In this document: positions 45,701 to 54,730 of the stretch, piece after piece
Layout of the letters: each line of letters begins with the position of its first letter
Position numbering within the stretch: position 1 is the first letter of the stretch
Source of the DNA: Pseudochelatococcus contaminans
GTDB lineage: Bacteria > Pseudomonadota > Alphaproteobacteria > Rhizobiales > Beijerinckiaceae
Assembly (NCBI RefSeq): GCF_014195635.1
Contig: NZ_JACICC010000001.1
Coordinates: forward strand, 248,001-312,000
Reading direction: 5' to 3'
DNA length: 64,000 nucleotides
Notes under the pieces: model-generated
What the model saw: the letters and a program-made list of their open reading frames with translations, nothing else
Databases searched by the model: none
What the model was told of the DNA's origin: nothing
Position numbers and translations under genes: made by a program

Positions 45701-48700
45701 GACTACGATATCATCAAAGGTCTGGTCGATGTTGTTCAAAGCACGGGTGTTGCTGACAACTTCGAGAAAGAGTTCAAGGAAAAGCTTCTTAGCGGCCTCA
45801 AGGGCTCTGAACTGACGAAAGATTACGAGAAGAGCAAAGACAAGGCCATCAAGGATGGCGATATCGATGCCGAGGGCAAGAAAAAGGAACCTGAAGCCAA
45901 ATACCCCAGCCTGTCGCTGACAGTTGGAGTGGGCGGTCAAGGCGGCGTTGCCGGTTCAAGTGATGGTGTAACCGTCACCAATGATGGAACGATCTCCACC
46001 GCGGGCAACGCGTCCTACGGCGTTTTCGCGCAGTCGATCGGCGGCGGCGGCGGGGTCGGCGGGCTGGGCGGTTCGTTGAACGGGAATGGCAACCAGGTCA
46101 ACCTCAATCTCGGCGTCGGCGGAAAGGGCGGCCACGGCAGCATTGGCGGGGCTGTTGATATTACGAATAGCGGCACTGTCACGACCCTGCGCGATGCTTC
46201 CTACGGCATATTCGGCCAATCGATTGGCGGCGGCGGCGGCGTCGGGGGTGGATCAAGCAGTTCTACATCCAAGAAAATCACCGCCAACCTCAATATCGGC
46301 GGCAACGGTGGCTCCGGCAACAATGGCGGCACTGTCACGATCACCAACTCCGGCTCTGTTCAGACCTCCGGTATCGAGTCGCATGCGCTTGTCGCGCAGT
46401 CGATCGGCGGCGGCGGCGGCGCTGCCGTCCTGAATCTGGGTGACGACTCGGATGCCACAGAAAGCGAGGTGGAGAAGATCAAGGAGCGGCTGGAGGTCAC
46501 GGACAAGATCGCCACGATCCTTGGCGCCGCCGGCACGAAGCTGCTGAAAGCGGAGAGTGCTGAAGAGCATATCAAGGAGTTGAAGAAAAAGGCGCTCGAA
46601 GAGGCCCACGTGACGTTGGATATCGGCGGAACAGGCGGTGCAGGCGGCAACGGCGACAGTGCTACCGTCAACCATTCTGGCGGCAGCATTACGACGAGTG
46701 GTGAAGCCGCCTTTGGCATCATGGCGCAGTCGATTGGCGGCGGCGGCGGTCTTTCCAGCACCACCGGCAAAGCGAGCATCATAAAAGATCACACCTTCAC
46801 AATTGGCGGCAAAGGTGGCAGCAGCGGCAATGGCGGCGAGGTGATCCTCAATCTCGCAAAGCAGTCCAACGCCTATATCACGACCAGCGGCGACGGCGCG
46901 CATGCTGTCCTTGCGCAATCGATCGGCGGCGGCGGCGGTTATCTGGGACGCGTGGATAAGTCGCATGATTTCGTGAGCAGCGAGCATGCGTCGGGTAATG
47001 GCGGGCATGTCAGCATCCAGATGGGAAATGCCAACAACTACGCTTACATCAACACCACGGGCAAAGGCGCGCATGGTATCTTCGCGCAGTCGATTGGCGG
47101 CGGCGGCGGCACCTGGACGAACGTGGACGATTATTACACGCTTCAGCCGGGCCGAAGCGGTGTTTTGGCCCGCCCCAATGCCAGCGGCAATGGTGGGAAC
47201 ATCGACATCAACTATAACGGTTCCATCCATGCCACCGGTCATTATGCTTATGCAATTCTGGCCCAGAGCGGCAAACAGACGGACTACGGTACGATCGATC
47301 CCAACTCAACTGGCGGTCGCATCCATATCACACTGGATGGCGGTAACTTCGTCGGTGGTTGGGGGGATCCAGGGCGAGATCTGACCTCTGCAATCCGCAT
47401 TGACGGTGGCGGGAAGGGATCTGACGACAACAACATGAATATCATCACCATCGGTGCAGGGGCTAATGTTTCAGCAGCCTCGGGTGTTGCGATCCTCGCC
47501 TACGCAGGCGGCAGTGAGTTTGTCAAACTGTATGGCAAGCTGTCCGGCGATGTCATTCTGACGGATAACCCCACCTCTACCACGGAAGTCAATTACTTTC
47601 ATGTGGAAAGTAATGGCAATCAGTCCGGTTATTACACTTCCCGGGCCGGCACTGGTACAGTTAGCGTCGGTAATGGCGCGTTCATAATTTTTGGGGGCAC
47701 ACTTGATGTCGGTGGCATCAATAATATTTCCACTCTAAACGTCGGCAGTATGGATGTACGGAGCGGGACGCTACTTGTTGACGTCAATGCCACAACAGCC
47801 GGGGTGATCAGCCATGATGCTATTAACGTAGGCGGCCAGTTGTATCTGCAGCTTAATGGCCCCTCGAGTAATCCCTACGTGTTAAAGACACAGATCGTTC
47901 CGAATGTGATGACTGGTCTGCTGAAAAGAGATTATTGGATCTTCAGCAAGCCCGTTGACGGACGGATGTACGTTGATGTTGCCGCCAACCCCGGCAGCCC
48001 GATTACGTGGACGTCAACCTACAGCGGGCAATCCATCACACCGAAAGCCGATTTCGTGGGCAGCGCGACCAGTCAAGGCATCCCGCTCACCACAGCCCAG
48101 AGAACGATGCTGACGAATTTGCAGACGGTGTGGGATGATCCGAAGCAAACCTCGCTTGCCAACCTCTTCGGTATCGCAGCCCGCGAAATTCACTCCACTG
48201 CCCAGTACGCGGAAGCCATCAACCGCCTCGATCCGTCGCAATATTCCTCGACCGCCGCGGCGGAAACGAACGGTGCGAAGGTTTCGCTGAAAACACCTCT
48301 GAGCTGCCCCGTCTTCATCGACGCCGGCGTGACCCTTGGCGAAACCCAGTGCGTCTGGGGCCGTATCTCCGGCGCCTTCGCCAAGAACAAGTCCAGCCAT
48401 GGCTACAAGCAGGATGAGTTCAGCTATCGCGTCGGTGCACAGTGGGAAATCGCCCCGGACTGGTTCCTCGGCGTGTCGGGCTCGTATTTCTCCAGCGAAC
48501 TCGACAGCCACAGCGGCCACCTGACCAGCAGGGGCAAGGGCGGTAATGTCGCGGCGGCGTTGAAGCGCCAGATGGGTCCGTGGCTGTTCGCGGTTTCCGG
48601 GCACTTCGGCTACGGCTCCTACGACACCAGCCATAACATCAAGGTTGGTAACCAGAACTGGTTCAGCGAAGGCAACAGCGATGTCTGGACCGGCGCTCTG

Positions 48701-49159
48701 GGGTTCCGGGCATCGTATGAACTGGCGCTTGGGAACTTCTACATCCGCCCGGCTGTCGATCTGGATGTCGTGCATACCTACGTGCCAAGCTTCGTGAGCC
48801 AGGGCAACTTCCCGTATGCTTATCACTTCGGCGCGATGAAGGAATGGACCCTCTCGGCCAGCCCGTTCGTTGAGGTTGGCACGCGCATCGACATCAGCGA
48901 AAAGACGTGGCTGCGCCCCTTCGCCTCGATCGGTGGAACCTTCCTGCACGATGGCGATCTGGATAGAAAGGTCAGCTTTGGCCACGAGGCTCCCCGCTTC
49001 ACCGCGACGCACGCGATGGACCAGCATTATCTCGATCTTGGAGCAGGCTTGCAGTTGTTCAGCAACGATCAACTTGAGTTGCGTGCCGAATACAAGGCGA
49101 AGATCGGTGAGAACTATACGCGGCATGAAGCGTCCGGCCGCATGTCCATCAAATTCTGA
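42704..49159 (+). CDS. Large autotransporter (type Va) with SIGGGGG-repeat passenger
   Basis: 2151 residues from the ATG at 42704, preceded by a GGGGGG run. The frame opens at a TTG at 42638, with another ATG at 42653. A signal peptide (STNKRSVAKGFLAGIS core, cleavage after PAGA) leads to a passenger built of glycine-rich beta-helix turns. Each turn ends in variants of G-I-F-A-Q-S-I-G-G-G-G-G. Two charged helical insertions interrupt it (about 961-1069 and 1245-1305). Residues from about 1865 form the beta-barrel, starting after CPVFIDAGVTLGETQCVWGR and ending in MSIKF with the terminal phenylalanine used for BAM insertion. Likely a surface adhesin. It is a single gene closed by a strong terminator. 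Confidence 0.93.
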   Translation: MSVAFSTNKRSVAKGFLAGISTLSLAIGMAHIAAPAGAQTSSSTDETYTSLKTSLGYDGQAAANLLLDNNHYSNLDVVNDRGIVMWSFGGRGVTTSDSNGTYAGSGGTVTLTQYGNLSGHRAANAAYAELTIKTDNGNLSQSLGQGGWTDEGDYRLRFESVRNANTIPLIFLYSQGGQGGEAYGADKGRGKGGHGNDVTFDLHSAVTTTGDRYPGVWISSSGGNTGWGVSSQALVNDFIKDPPNGGDVSATVSAGALISTNGTNSPGLIADSVGATGGGIKQGVTNSWYQVPNHGGSGGRSKGVAVSNAGTIKTSGSESPAIIAQSIGGTGTQQQNNLIAAAGGNGGLGMPVAVDNFGMIDTSGLNSFGIAAYSIGGLGGSGASGLGKGADAGSNGSAGTVAVTNKAGGSIVTRGEGAFAILAQSFGGGLNAGYYNPFADQTSGHGGNGTHAGGSGSHGGAAGSVTVTNAGSIETQGSDAAAVLAQSLGGMGGQGGNATSEGLFVAVALGGDGGPGGAASSVNVSNTAGQIVTHGDSAAAVFAQSIGGGGGAGGVAKAHSVGIVTSISVAIGGAGGSGSTGGTVDITNNAMISTSGENSSGIYAQSIGGGGGHAGSASAASAAFGAGDFPSVDVSVGIGGSGGSGATGGDVNITNTGSIRTLGTSSHGISGQSIGGGGGDGGGATSFVFSASQYAFGIPVAVGASGGQAGHASKVSITNSRGTITTSGNGAYGIYGQSVGGGGGSGGSSTALADIYKIEGIGAAINVSIGGKGGGGGNGSTVTVQNDTGGTITTVGVFAHGIFVQSVGGGGGNGGSADSSAGTGIIFGDTISKWLSESKIGEIPAIQVTLGGSGGSGGHGGEVTVTNTGLHSTIRTQGSNSHGIFAQSIGGGGGNSGNYANAAEGRLTFTVGVGATGGSGGTGGLVKVTNETGAVIATEQDGSHGIFAQSIGGGGGNGGSLTAEKEMFPDIGGKFIAKVKQIIGYDYVMQWAVKHGYKDDYDIIKGLVDVVQSTGVADNFEKEFKEKLLSGLKGSELTKDYEKSKDKAIKDGDIDAEGKKKEPEAKYPSLSLTVGVGGQGGVAGSSDGVTVTNDGTISTAGNASYGVFAQSIGGGGGVGGLGGSLNGNGNQVNLNLGVGGKGGHGSIGGAVDITNSGTVTTLRDASYGIFGQSIGGGGGVGGGSSSSTSKKITANLNIGGNGGSGNNGGTVTITNSGSVQTSGIESHALVAQSIGGGGGAAVLNLGDDSDATESEVEKIKERLEVTDKIATILGAAGTKLLKAESAEEHIKELKKKALEEAHVTLDIGGTGGAGGNGDSATVNHSGGSITTSGEAAFGIMAQSIGGGGGLSSTTGKASIIKDHTFTIGGKGGSSGNGGEVILNLAKQSNAYITTSGDGAHAVLAQSIGGGGGYLGRVDKSHDFVSSEHASGNGGHVSIQMGNANNYAYINTTGKGAHGIFAQSIGGGGGTWTNVDDYYTLQPGRSGVLARPNASGNGGNIDINYNGSIHATGHYAYAILAQSGKQTDYGTIDPNSTGGRIHITLDGGNFVGGWGDPGRDLTSAIRIDGGGKGSDDNNMNIITIGAGANVSAASGVAILAYAGGSEFVKLYGKLSGDVILTDNPTSTTEVNYFHVESNGNQSGYYTSRAGTGTVSVGNGAFIIFGGTLDVGGINNISTLNVGSMDVRSGTLLVDVNATTAGVISHDAINVGGQLYLQLNGPSSNPYVLKTQIVPNVMTGLLKRDYWIFSKPVDGRMYVDVAANPGSPITWTSTYSGQSITPKADFVGSATSQGIPLTTAQRTMLTNLQTVWDDPKQTSLANLFGIAAREIHSTAQYAEAINRLDPSQYSSTAAAETNGAKVSLKTPLSCPVFIDAGVTLGETQCVWGRISGAFAKNKSSHGYKQDEFSYRVGAQWEIAPDWFLGVSGSYFSSELDSHSGHLTSRGKGGNVAAALKRQMGPWLFAVSGHFGYGSYDTSHNIKVGNQNWFSEGNSDVWTGALGFRASYELALGNFYIRPAVDLDVVHTYVPSFVSQGNFPYAYHFGAMKEWTLSASPFVEVGTRIDISEKTWLRPFASIGGTFLHDGDLDRKVSFGHEAPRFTATHAMDQHYLDLGAGLQLFSNDQLELRAEYKAKIGENYTRHEASGRMSIKF
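44333..47110 (+). repeat. Dispersed glycine-codon repeats in the autotransporter (13 strong copies)
   Basis: A DNA motif close to CAGTCGATCGGCGGCGGCGG recurs at least 13 times at irregular spacing and encodes QS-[IV]-GGGGG. Weaker forms (QSIGGTG, YSIGGLGG, QSFGGG, QSLGGMGG) occur upstream from about 43675. The near-identity of the DNA copies makes the passenger prone to recombination and length change. Confidence 0.9.
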
Positions 49160-49162
49160 CAA

Positions 49163-49195
49163 AAAAGTCCCCGACGCATCGCGCCGGGGACTTTT
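49163..49195. terminator. Bidirectional rho-independent terminator
   Basis: A perfect 11-bp stem AAAAGTCCCCG / CGGGGACTTTT with an 11-nt loop lies between the autotransporter stop and the ntrX stop. The A- and T-runs at its base make it work in both directions for these convergent genes. Confidence 0.9.
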
Positions 49196-49219
49196 CAATC
49201 GGGGTAACTGTCTTTTGTA

Positions 49220-50590
49220 TCAGTTGCCGATGCCGAGCGATTTCAGTTTGCGATGCAGCGCAGAGCGCTCCATGCCGATGAACTCCGCTGTGCGCGATAC
49301 GTTACCTGAAAAACGGTTAATCTGAGCGATAAGATACTCGCGCTCGAAAATCTCACGCGCGTCCCGCAATGTCAGGCTCATCAGCTTTTCGCCACCGGCG
49401 CCGGTTGGTGTGGTTGGTACCAATGTGCCGATTTCCGCCGGCAGCATCTGAGTCGAGATGACCATCTCGGGATCGCCGCCCGACAGGATCATCAGGCGCT
49501 CGACATTGTTGCGCAACTGCCGGACGTTGCCAGGCCAGTCATGGGATTGCAAAACCGCCAGCGCGTCTTCCGCGATCACACGACGGGGCAGGCCGGTGGA
49601 CTGCGATATCTGGTCCATGAAGAAGTTGATCAACTCCGGCACGTCTTCGCGATGCTCTGCCAGTGAAGGGACGCGGATCGGCATCACGCTGAGGCGGTGG
49701 TAGAGGTCTTCACGGAAACGTTCGTGCGCAATTTCATGCGCGAGATCACGTCCGGTGGAAGCGATGATGCGCACATCGACATGGACGCGCGTCGAACCGC
49801 CGAGCCGCTGGAAATTCTGGTCCACAAGCACGCGTAAGATGCGGCTCTGCGTCTCGCGCGGCATGTCGGCGACTTCATCGATGTAAAGCGTGCCGCCGTG
49901 TGCCTCTTCCAGCGCGCCGATGCGCCGGGGGTTGCCATCCGAAGCCTCGATGCCGAAAAGCTCCTGCTCCATGGTTTCGGGCGTGATATTCGCGGCATTG
50001 ATAATCACGAACGGTGCGGAGGCGCGGTTGGATGTATTGTGGATGGTGCGGGCGACAAGCTCTTTGCCCGATCCCGGGGCGCCCGTGATCAACACGCGCG
50101 CGTTGGTGGGCGCGACGCGTTCCACCACCTGCCGCAACTGGTTCATCGCTGCCGAGTGGCCGACGATGCGGTTCGCCTGCACAGAATGGGCACGCAGATC
50201 CTTTACTTCGCGGCGCAGGCGCGAAGCTTCCAGCGCTCGCTCTGCCACCAACACCAGACGGTCAGCCTTGAACGGCTTCTCGATGAAGTCGTAGGCCCCT
50301 CGCCGGATCGCGGACACGGCAGTTTCGATATTGCCATGGCCAGATATCATCACCACCGGCAGCTCGGGATTGTTCTCCTTGATGATGTCGAGAACCTGCA
50401 AGCCGTCGAGGCGGCTGCCTTGCAGCCAGATGTCCAGAAAGACCAGGTGCGGCCGCCGCGCCTCGATCGCCGCCAGGGCATCGTCGGAACTGCCTGCCGA
50501 TCTCGTGCGGTGGCCCTCGTCTTCCAGGATGCCGGCGACAAGATCCCGGATGTCGGTTTCGTCATCGACAATAAGGATGTCGGCACTCAT
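49220..50590 (-). CDS. ntrX: Nitrogen-regulation response regulator NtrX
   Basis: The 456-residue regulator has a receiver domain with the phospho-acceptor Asp53 (VFLDIWLQ) and KPF lysine. A sigma54-type AAA+ domain carries Walker A GAPGSGKE, and a Fis-type helix-turn-helix ends the protein (GNVSRTAEFIGMERSALHRKLKSLGI). The GAFTGA loop that contacts sigma54 is absent: ELFGIEASDGNPRRIGALEEAHGG replaces it. This is typical of alphaproteobacterial NtrX and suggests sigma70-type control rather than sigma54 activation. Its start overlaps ntrY by 4 bp (ATGA). Confidence 0.96.
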   Translation of the reverse strand: MSADILIVDDETDIRDLVAGILEDEGHRTRSAGSSDDALAAIEARRPHLVFLDIWLQGSRLDGLQVLDIIKENNPELPVVMISGHGNIETAVSAIRRGAYDFIEKPFKADRLVLVAERALEASRLRREVKDLRAHSVQANRIVGHSAAMNQLRQVVERVAPTNARVLITGAPGSGKELVARTIHNTSNRASAPFVIINAANITPETMEQELFGIEASDGNPRRIGALEEAHGGTLYIDEVADMPRETQSRILRVLVDQNFQRLGGSTRVHVDVRIIASTGRDLAHEIAHERFREDLYHRLSVMPIRVPSLAEHREDVPELINFFMDQISQSTGLPRRVIAEDALAVLQSHDWPGNVRQLRNNVERLMILSGGDPEMVISTQMLPAEIGTLVPTTPTGAGGEKLMSLTLRDAREIFEREYLIAQINRFSGNVSRTAEFIGMERSALHRKLKSLGIGN

Positions 50591-52902
50591 GCGCTTGCTC
50601 CCGGTTGGCTGTTGTCCGTTCCCGCTGCAGGGGCATTGTCAGGGGATGGTGTGGAAATATTTTTCGCCGGCTTTGTATCGCTGGCGCTAACCGGCAGCCA
50701 GAGCACGACACGTCCGCCCCGGCCGGCGGAGTTATCGAGCAACTGAATGCCGCCGCCATGATCTTCGAGAATCTTGCCCACGATGGCAAGGCCCAGACCT
50801 GTGCCGCCTTCACGCGTGGTCATGTAAGGCTCCAGCAGCCGCTGGCGGTTCTCACGCGGGAAGCCCTTGCCATTGTCCGTCACCTCGATAACGACATTGC
50901 CAGCTTCCTCGCGCACCTCGACGTGAATGACACCGGGGCCGCGCTCCTCCTCGGGAACGGCTTTCACCGCCTCCGTGGCGTTCTTCACGATATTGGTAAG
51001 CGCTTGCGACAGCAGGCGGCGGTCGAAATAGGCGATAACGCCATGGTCCGGCAGTGACTCGGTGAATTGCAGATCTGGTGAGCCGACACGCATCAGGAAC
51101 AGTACCTGTCGTACCGTTTCGACGATATCATCATCGGCCTGTGCGGGTTTCGGCATTCGGGCGAAGGAGGAGAACTCGTCCACCATGCGCTTGATGTCGT
51201 CAACCTGCCGGACGATAGTCTCGACGCATTGATCGAAAATCTGTTTGTCTTCGACGATGACCTTGCCGTATTTGCGCCGGATGCGCTCGGCGGACAACTG
51301 GATCGGCGTGAGCGGATTCTTGATTTCATGGGCGATGCGGCGGGCTACATCTGCCCAGGCAGCCGTGCGCTGGGCTGCCACGAGCCCGGTAATGTCATCG
51401 AGCGTGATGACGAAGCCGTGGTGTTCACGCTCATCGCGCTCGCTGGTGACGCGCACGTTCAGCATGCGGTCCCGGCCGCCGCGCGACAGCGATACCTGCC
51501 CCTGCGCCCTGCCGTGGAGTGGTTCGCCCGTTGCTGTCCGCCGGTCGCTGGTCAGCGCCTCGTTGGCGGTGGCGTCATCCATGAGCCCGGCAATTTCCGG
51601 GATCGCCTCGGCCACACGACGCCCCGTCAGATCGGTCGCCGCCGTGCCCAGCAGGGCTTCGCCGGAGCGGTTGACGATGGTGATAACCCCTTCACCGTCC
51701 GCGCCGATGACGCCGGCGGAGACGCCGGCCAGCACCGCCTCGGTGAAGCGGCGGCGTTCGTCGATGACTTCGTTGGCCTCCAGAAGGCCATCGTGCTGGC
51801 GTCGCAGTTCGGAGGTCATCTTGTTGAAGGAAGTGCTGAGATGCCCGAGGTCGCCCTCTTTCCGCAACACCGGCACGCGCACGTAGAAGTTGCCGCTCGC
51901 TACCTGATCCGAGGCGTGGATCAGGCGGCGGATCGGCGCGACCAGCCGGTTGGCGAGGCTGAGGCCGAACCAGACGGCGGACAGAAGCACGATCAGCGCC
52001 ACAAGCGCGAACATCGACGCGAAGGCAATCTGGATGCCGACCTTCTTTTCTTCCAGCGCCTGATAATACGCGACGCCGACTTCCGCGGCGGCAGGGAATT
52101 CCACGGCGCGCGGATCGACCGGGCGCATGACATAAAGAATGGTGTCGTCTTCCCATTCCAGCTTCAGCACGGAGCGGAACAGGTTTCCCTCCTGCGGAAT
52201 GATGCAGACGGGATCGCGAGCGGTCGCCGCCGCAAGATCGCGTGCATTGGGCATCGGCACCTGCGTATCGCCCTCGGGCACGACGCGATCCACGACGGTA
52301 CCGTCCGGCTTCAGCAACATCGCCACCGGGAAGCCGAGGAATATGGCGCGGGAGCGGAAGAACTCCTGAAACAGCTTCTTGTCTGCCTGGTAAAGCACCA
52401 GCGCGCGGTTGAGATCGGCTGCCATCAGATCTGTTTCGCGCGCCAGATTACGGCACTGACTGTCGCGATAGGCGTCGGCGATCTCGGATGTGTTGGCGAT
52501 CAGCGCCTTCAGCGAGTTGGTGAACCACGGGTCAAGCCCGCGTTCCAGTGTGATCGAGGCGACGAGGGCCACAAGGATGGCCGGAAACGCCGCGACGAGG
52601 CTGAACAGCGACACGATGCGCACGTGAATGCCGGCGGCTGCGGCGCCAGCGCGGCGCGCCCGAAGGATGGCCCATGCCTCCCAGAGCACAATGCCGATCA
52701 GCACCACCACGAGGATACCGTTGCCGATCAAGGCCCAGACAACCACCGCATGGGTCGGCAGGATGGGCGTCAGACCCGTGAGAACGAGGAAGGTCACCAG
52801 CGCGGACATCAGCGACAGCACGACCGCGAAGGTGCCGGCGATGCCTGACACCCGCGATCCGCGCTTTGGCTGTTTGTCTGCGATATATGTCAAAGGCGGC
52901 AC
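50587..52902 (-). CDS. ntrY: Sensor histidine kinase NtrY
   Basis: The 771-residue membrane kinase has three N-terminal transmembrane helices (within 25-110), a periplasmic loop, a fourth helix (about 290-315), HAMP, and PAS (AVLAGVSAGVIGADGEGVITIVNRSGEALLG). The kinase core has the H-box RRIAHEIKNPLTPIQLSAER, the N-box TNIVKNATEAV, and glycine boxes VTDNGKGFP and GGTGLGLAIVGKILEDHGG. All catalytic motifs are intact. It pairs with NtrX, a system tied to nitrogen, redox and envelope control in alphaproteobacteria. ntrB and ntrC, often upstream, are not present here. Confidence 0.96.
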   Translation of the reverse strand: MPPLTYIADKQPKRGSRVSGIAGTFAVVLSLMSALVTFLVLTGLTPILPTHAVVVWALIGNGILVVVLIGIVLWEAWAILRARRAGAAAAGIHVRIVSLFSLVAAFPAILVALVASITLERGLDPWFTNSLKALIANTSEIADAYRDSQCRNLARETDLMAADLNRALVLYQADKKLFQEFFRSRAIFLGFPVAMLLKPDGTVVDRVVPEGDTQVPMPNARDLAAATARDPVCIIPQEGNLFRSVLKLEWEDDTILYVMRPVDPRAVEFPAAAEVGVAYYQALEEKKVGIQIAFASMFALVALIVLLSAVWFGLSLANRLVAPIRRLIHASDQVASGNFYVRVPVLRKEGDLGHLSTSFNKMTSELRRQHDGLLEANEVIDERRRFTEAVLAGVSAGVIGADGEGVITIVNRSGEALLGTAATDLTGRRVAEAIPEIAGLMDDATANEALTSDRRTATGEPLHGRAQGQVSLSRGGRDRMLNVRVTSERDEREHHGFVITLDDITGLVAAQRTAAWADVARRIAHEIKNPLTPIQLSAERIRRKYGKVIVEDKQIFDQCVETIVRQVDDIKRMVDEFSSFARMPKPAQADDDIVETVRQVLFLMRVGSPDLQFTESLPDHGVIAYFDRRLLSQALTNIVKNATEAVKAVPEEERGPGVIHVEVREEAGNVVIEVTDNGKGFPRENRQRLLEPYMTTREGGTGLGLAIVGKILEDHGGGIQLLDNSAGRGGRVVLWLPVSASDTKPAKNISTPSPDNAPAAGTDNSQPGASA

Positions 52903-53117
52903 CGTTCCCGCGTTATCGAAATGGCTGATGGTGCGCAGCGTGGCGGTTCCGGCACAGGGAGACCACGTTGCGGGCGATTCGCCAGCTGATGCATCTGGAC
53001 AACAGTGTTGTATGGATACGACAACCCCGGCAACAAGTCAGCAGTTTTATGCCTGCATCTCCGTTCGCGTTGTCGCGTGTCCCCGACTTATCCGCAATTT
53101 TCCAAAAATTGTATAAG

Positions 53118-54539
53118 TCATCGCGTGTTACCTGTGTCGCGCGGCGGATCGACGCGTAGCACGCGAAACCGCGTGTCGGCGCCGAGGCAGTCCGGCATTT
53201 GCGCGACACGCTTCAGCCGCTCGTGGGCGATGGCGAAAATTGTCGGGTAGCCTGCGTCCCACGCTGCGGAGGTGCGCCATCCGTCCTTGCCGCGCGGCTG
53301 GCGGGTAGGCTCCGCGGACTGCACCAGAATGAAGCGCCGCCGAATGCCGCGCCGCGCGTCAGCCCGCCACAATCCATGCGCCGTGGAACCGGAGCCGGCG
53401 AAGAAATCCATCACGACATCGCCATCGCCCGTCACCATGTCCGCGAGATAGGCGATCAAGCCTGAAGGCTTGGGGTAGGGCATGATGTCCGCGCCGAAAA
53501 TCCGGCGCAACTCCGAGGTGCCGTCCTCGTTGGTAGGAATGCCGTTGATGCGCCATGATAGCAGGTTCGCGGTTTTTTTGCGCGCTGCGGAATACGTCAC
53601 AAGATTGGGCCGGAACGGCACCTTGCGGATGGTGATGCCGGCCCCGTCGCGCACCAGTTTGTCCAGCGTTTCCTGGGCATAGCGCCATTCGCCTTCCAGC
53701 CGGAAGGCATCGCGATTGACGCCATCGGCAACCGTGACCGCATCCAGCAAGCGCGTGTGGATGTTGCCGGCGGACATGTCCTGCGGCTCAATCAGCCGAT
53801 CGCCAAAGCCGAATGTTACGGCTCCCGCCGGGAAGGTCAGCACACGCACGCCGTTGCCAGCGTTGTTGAAGGGATATTTCTTGCCCTGAGTGACGCTGCC
53901 GGCGGTGAATGGCGGGGCCTTGGCCCTGTTGCGCGCGAAGCAGACGATGAACTCGGTGATTCGCCCCATCTGCCCGTCGAGGAATGAGGGCTTTCGCTTG
54001 CGCTCCCATATCAGATGCCCGCAGAAATTATCGTTGCCGAAAATTTCCCGGCCAAGCTGGGTCAGTGCATCCAGTTCCTCGTCGCCGATGCTGATGAGGA
54101 TCACACCATCCTCACGCAACATCTCGCGCGCCAGCAAAAGGCGCGGAGCCATCATCGACAGCCACGCCGCGTGCGCCGCCACCCATTCGCCGTCGTTCTT
54201 CTGTGAGGAGCGGAAATTATCCTTATAGAGCAGGGGGCTGCCGGTGTTGTAGGGCGGGTCGATGTAAATGAGCTTTACCCGTCCGCGCCACTCTGGCAGG
54301 AGAAGCTTCAGGGCGCCGAGGTTATCGCCCTCGATCAACAAATTGTCGGCGAAGCACCCTTCCGGAGCCTCAACTTGCCGAAGCGCGGCGTCGACCGGCG
54401 TGGCGGCTTCTCGCCATGCCGCGTCTTTTCCGGGCCACACCAGCCCATAGCCAGAGGGCGGCGTCGGCGCAAAAATATCCGGCGCACTTGCAATATTGGA
54501 TGCGCTTGCCGATGTCGCGGTTCTGGGCGGATGGCGCAT
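53118..54539 (-). CDS. Orphan DNA adenine methyltransferase (beta-class, Mod-like)
   Basis: About 473 residues from the ATG at 54539. An in-frame GTG at 54581 would add 14. The catalytic motif DPPYNTG comes first (after LLIEGDNLGALKLLLPEWRGRVKLIYI) and the AdoMet motif DFFAGSGSTAHG comes last, which is the beta-class order of N6-adenine or N4-cytosine enzymes. The end (PTIFAIAHERLKR) resembles type III Mod proteins. No restriction subunit lies beside it, so it is solitary. It sits between ntrY and rpmJ, both core genes. The recognition sequence cannot be read from the protein. Confidence 0.85.
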   Translation of the reverse strand: MRHPPRTATSASASNIASAPDIFAPTPPSGYGLVWPGKDAAWREAATPVDAALRQVEAPEGCFADNLLIEGDNLGALKLLLPEWRGRVKLIYIDPPYNTGSPLLYKDNFRSSQKNDGEWVAAHAAWLSMMAPRLLLAREMLREDGVILISIGDEELDALTQLGREIFGNDNFCGHLIWERKRKPSFLDGQMGRITEFIVCFARNRAKAPPFTAGSVTQGKKYPFNNAGNGVRVLTFPAGAVTFGFGDRLIEPQDMSAGNIHTRLLDAVTVADGVNRDAFRLEGEWRYAQETLDKLVRDGAGITIRKVPFRPNLVTYSAARKKTANLLSWRINGIPTNEDGTSELRRIFGADIMPYPKPSGLIAYLADMVTGDGDVVMDFFAGSGSTAHGLWRADARRGIRRRFILVQSAEPTRQPRGKDGWRTSAAWDAGYPTIFAIAHERLKRVAQMPDCLGADTRFRVLRVDPPRDTGNTR

Positions 54540-54642
54540 CACGAAGCGCTCTTCAATTCCGTGCGTTACCGCAACCTGCACGCGCGCCTATGGATCGGCT
54601 CGAACACGCGCGGCTCGGCAGCAAGGCGATGGTTACAAGAAA

Positions 54643-54670
54643 ACAGCCCCCGGAGTGATCCGGGGGCTGT
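54643..54670 (-). terminator. Rho-independent terminator of rpmJ
   Basis: A perfect 12-bp stem (ACAGCCCCCGGA / TCCGGGGGCTGT) with a 4-nt loop is followed on the minus strand by TTTTCTTGT. It lies 60 bp after the rpmJ stop and closes that transcript before the methyltransferase gene. Confidence 0.88.
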
Positions 54671-54730
54671 AAATGCCGAAGGCCGTAGCCTCAAAGACGT
54701 GACGCCCCGCATGTCGCGAGACGCACGGCA

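Noticed and set aside
44624-45940. 438-codon open frame on the minus strand
   Set aside because: It is the mirror of the autotransporter's glycine codons (Ala/Asp/Arg-rich translation) and has no family features. The 46253-47242 and 48014-49198 minus frames are equally shadows.
51229-52848. 539-codon open frame on the plus strand opposite ntrY
   Set aside because: ntrY on the other strand has all kinase motifs. The antisense translation is Arg/His-rich with no known domain.
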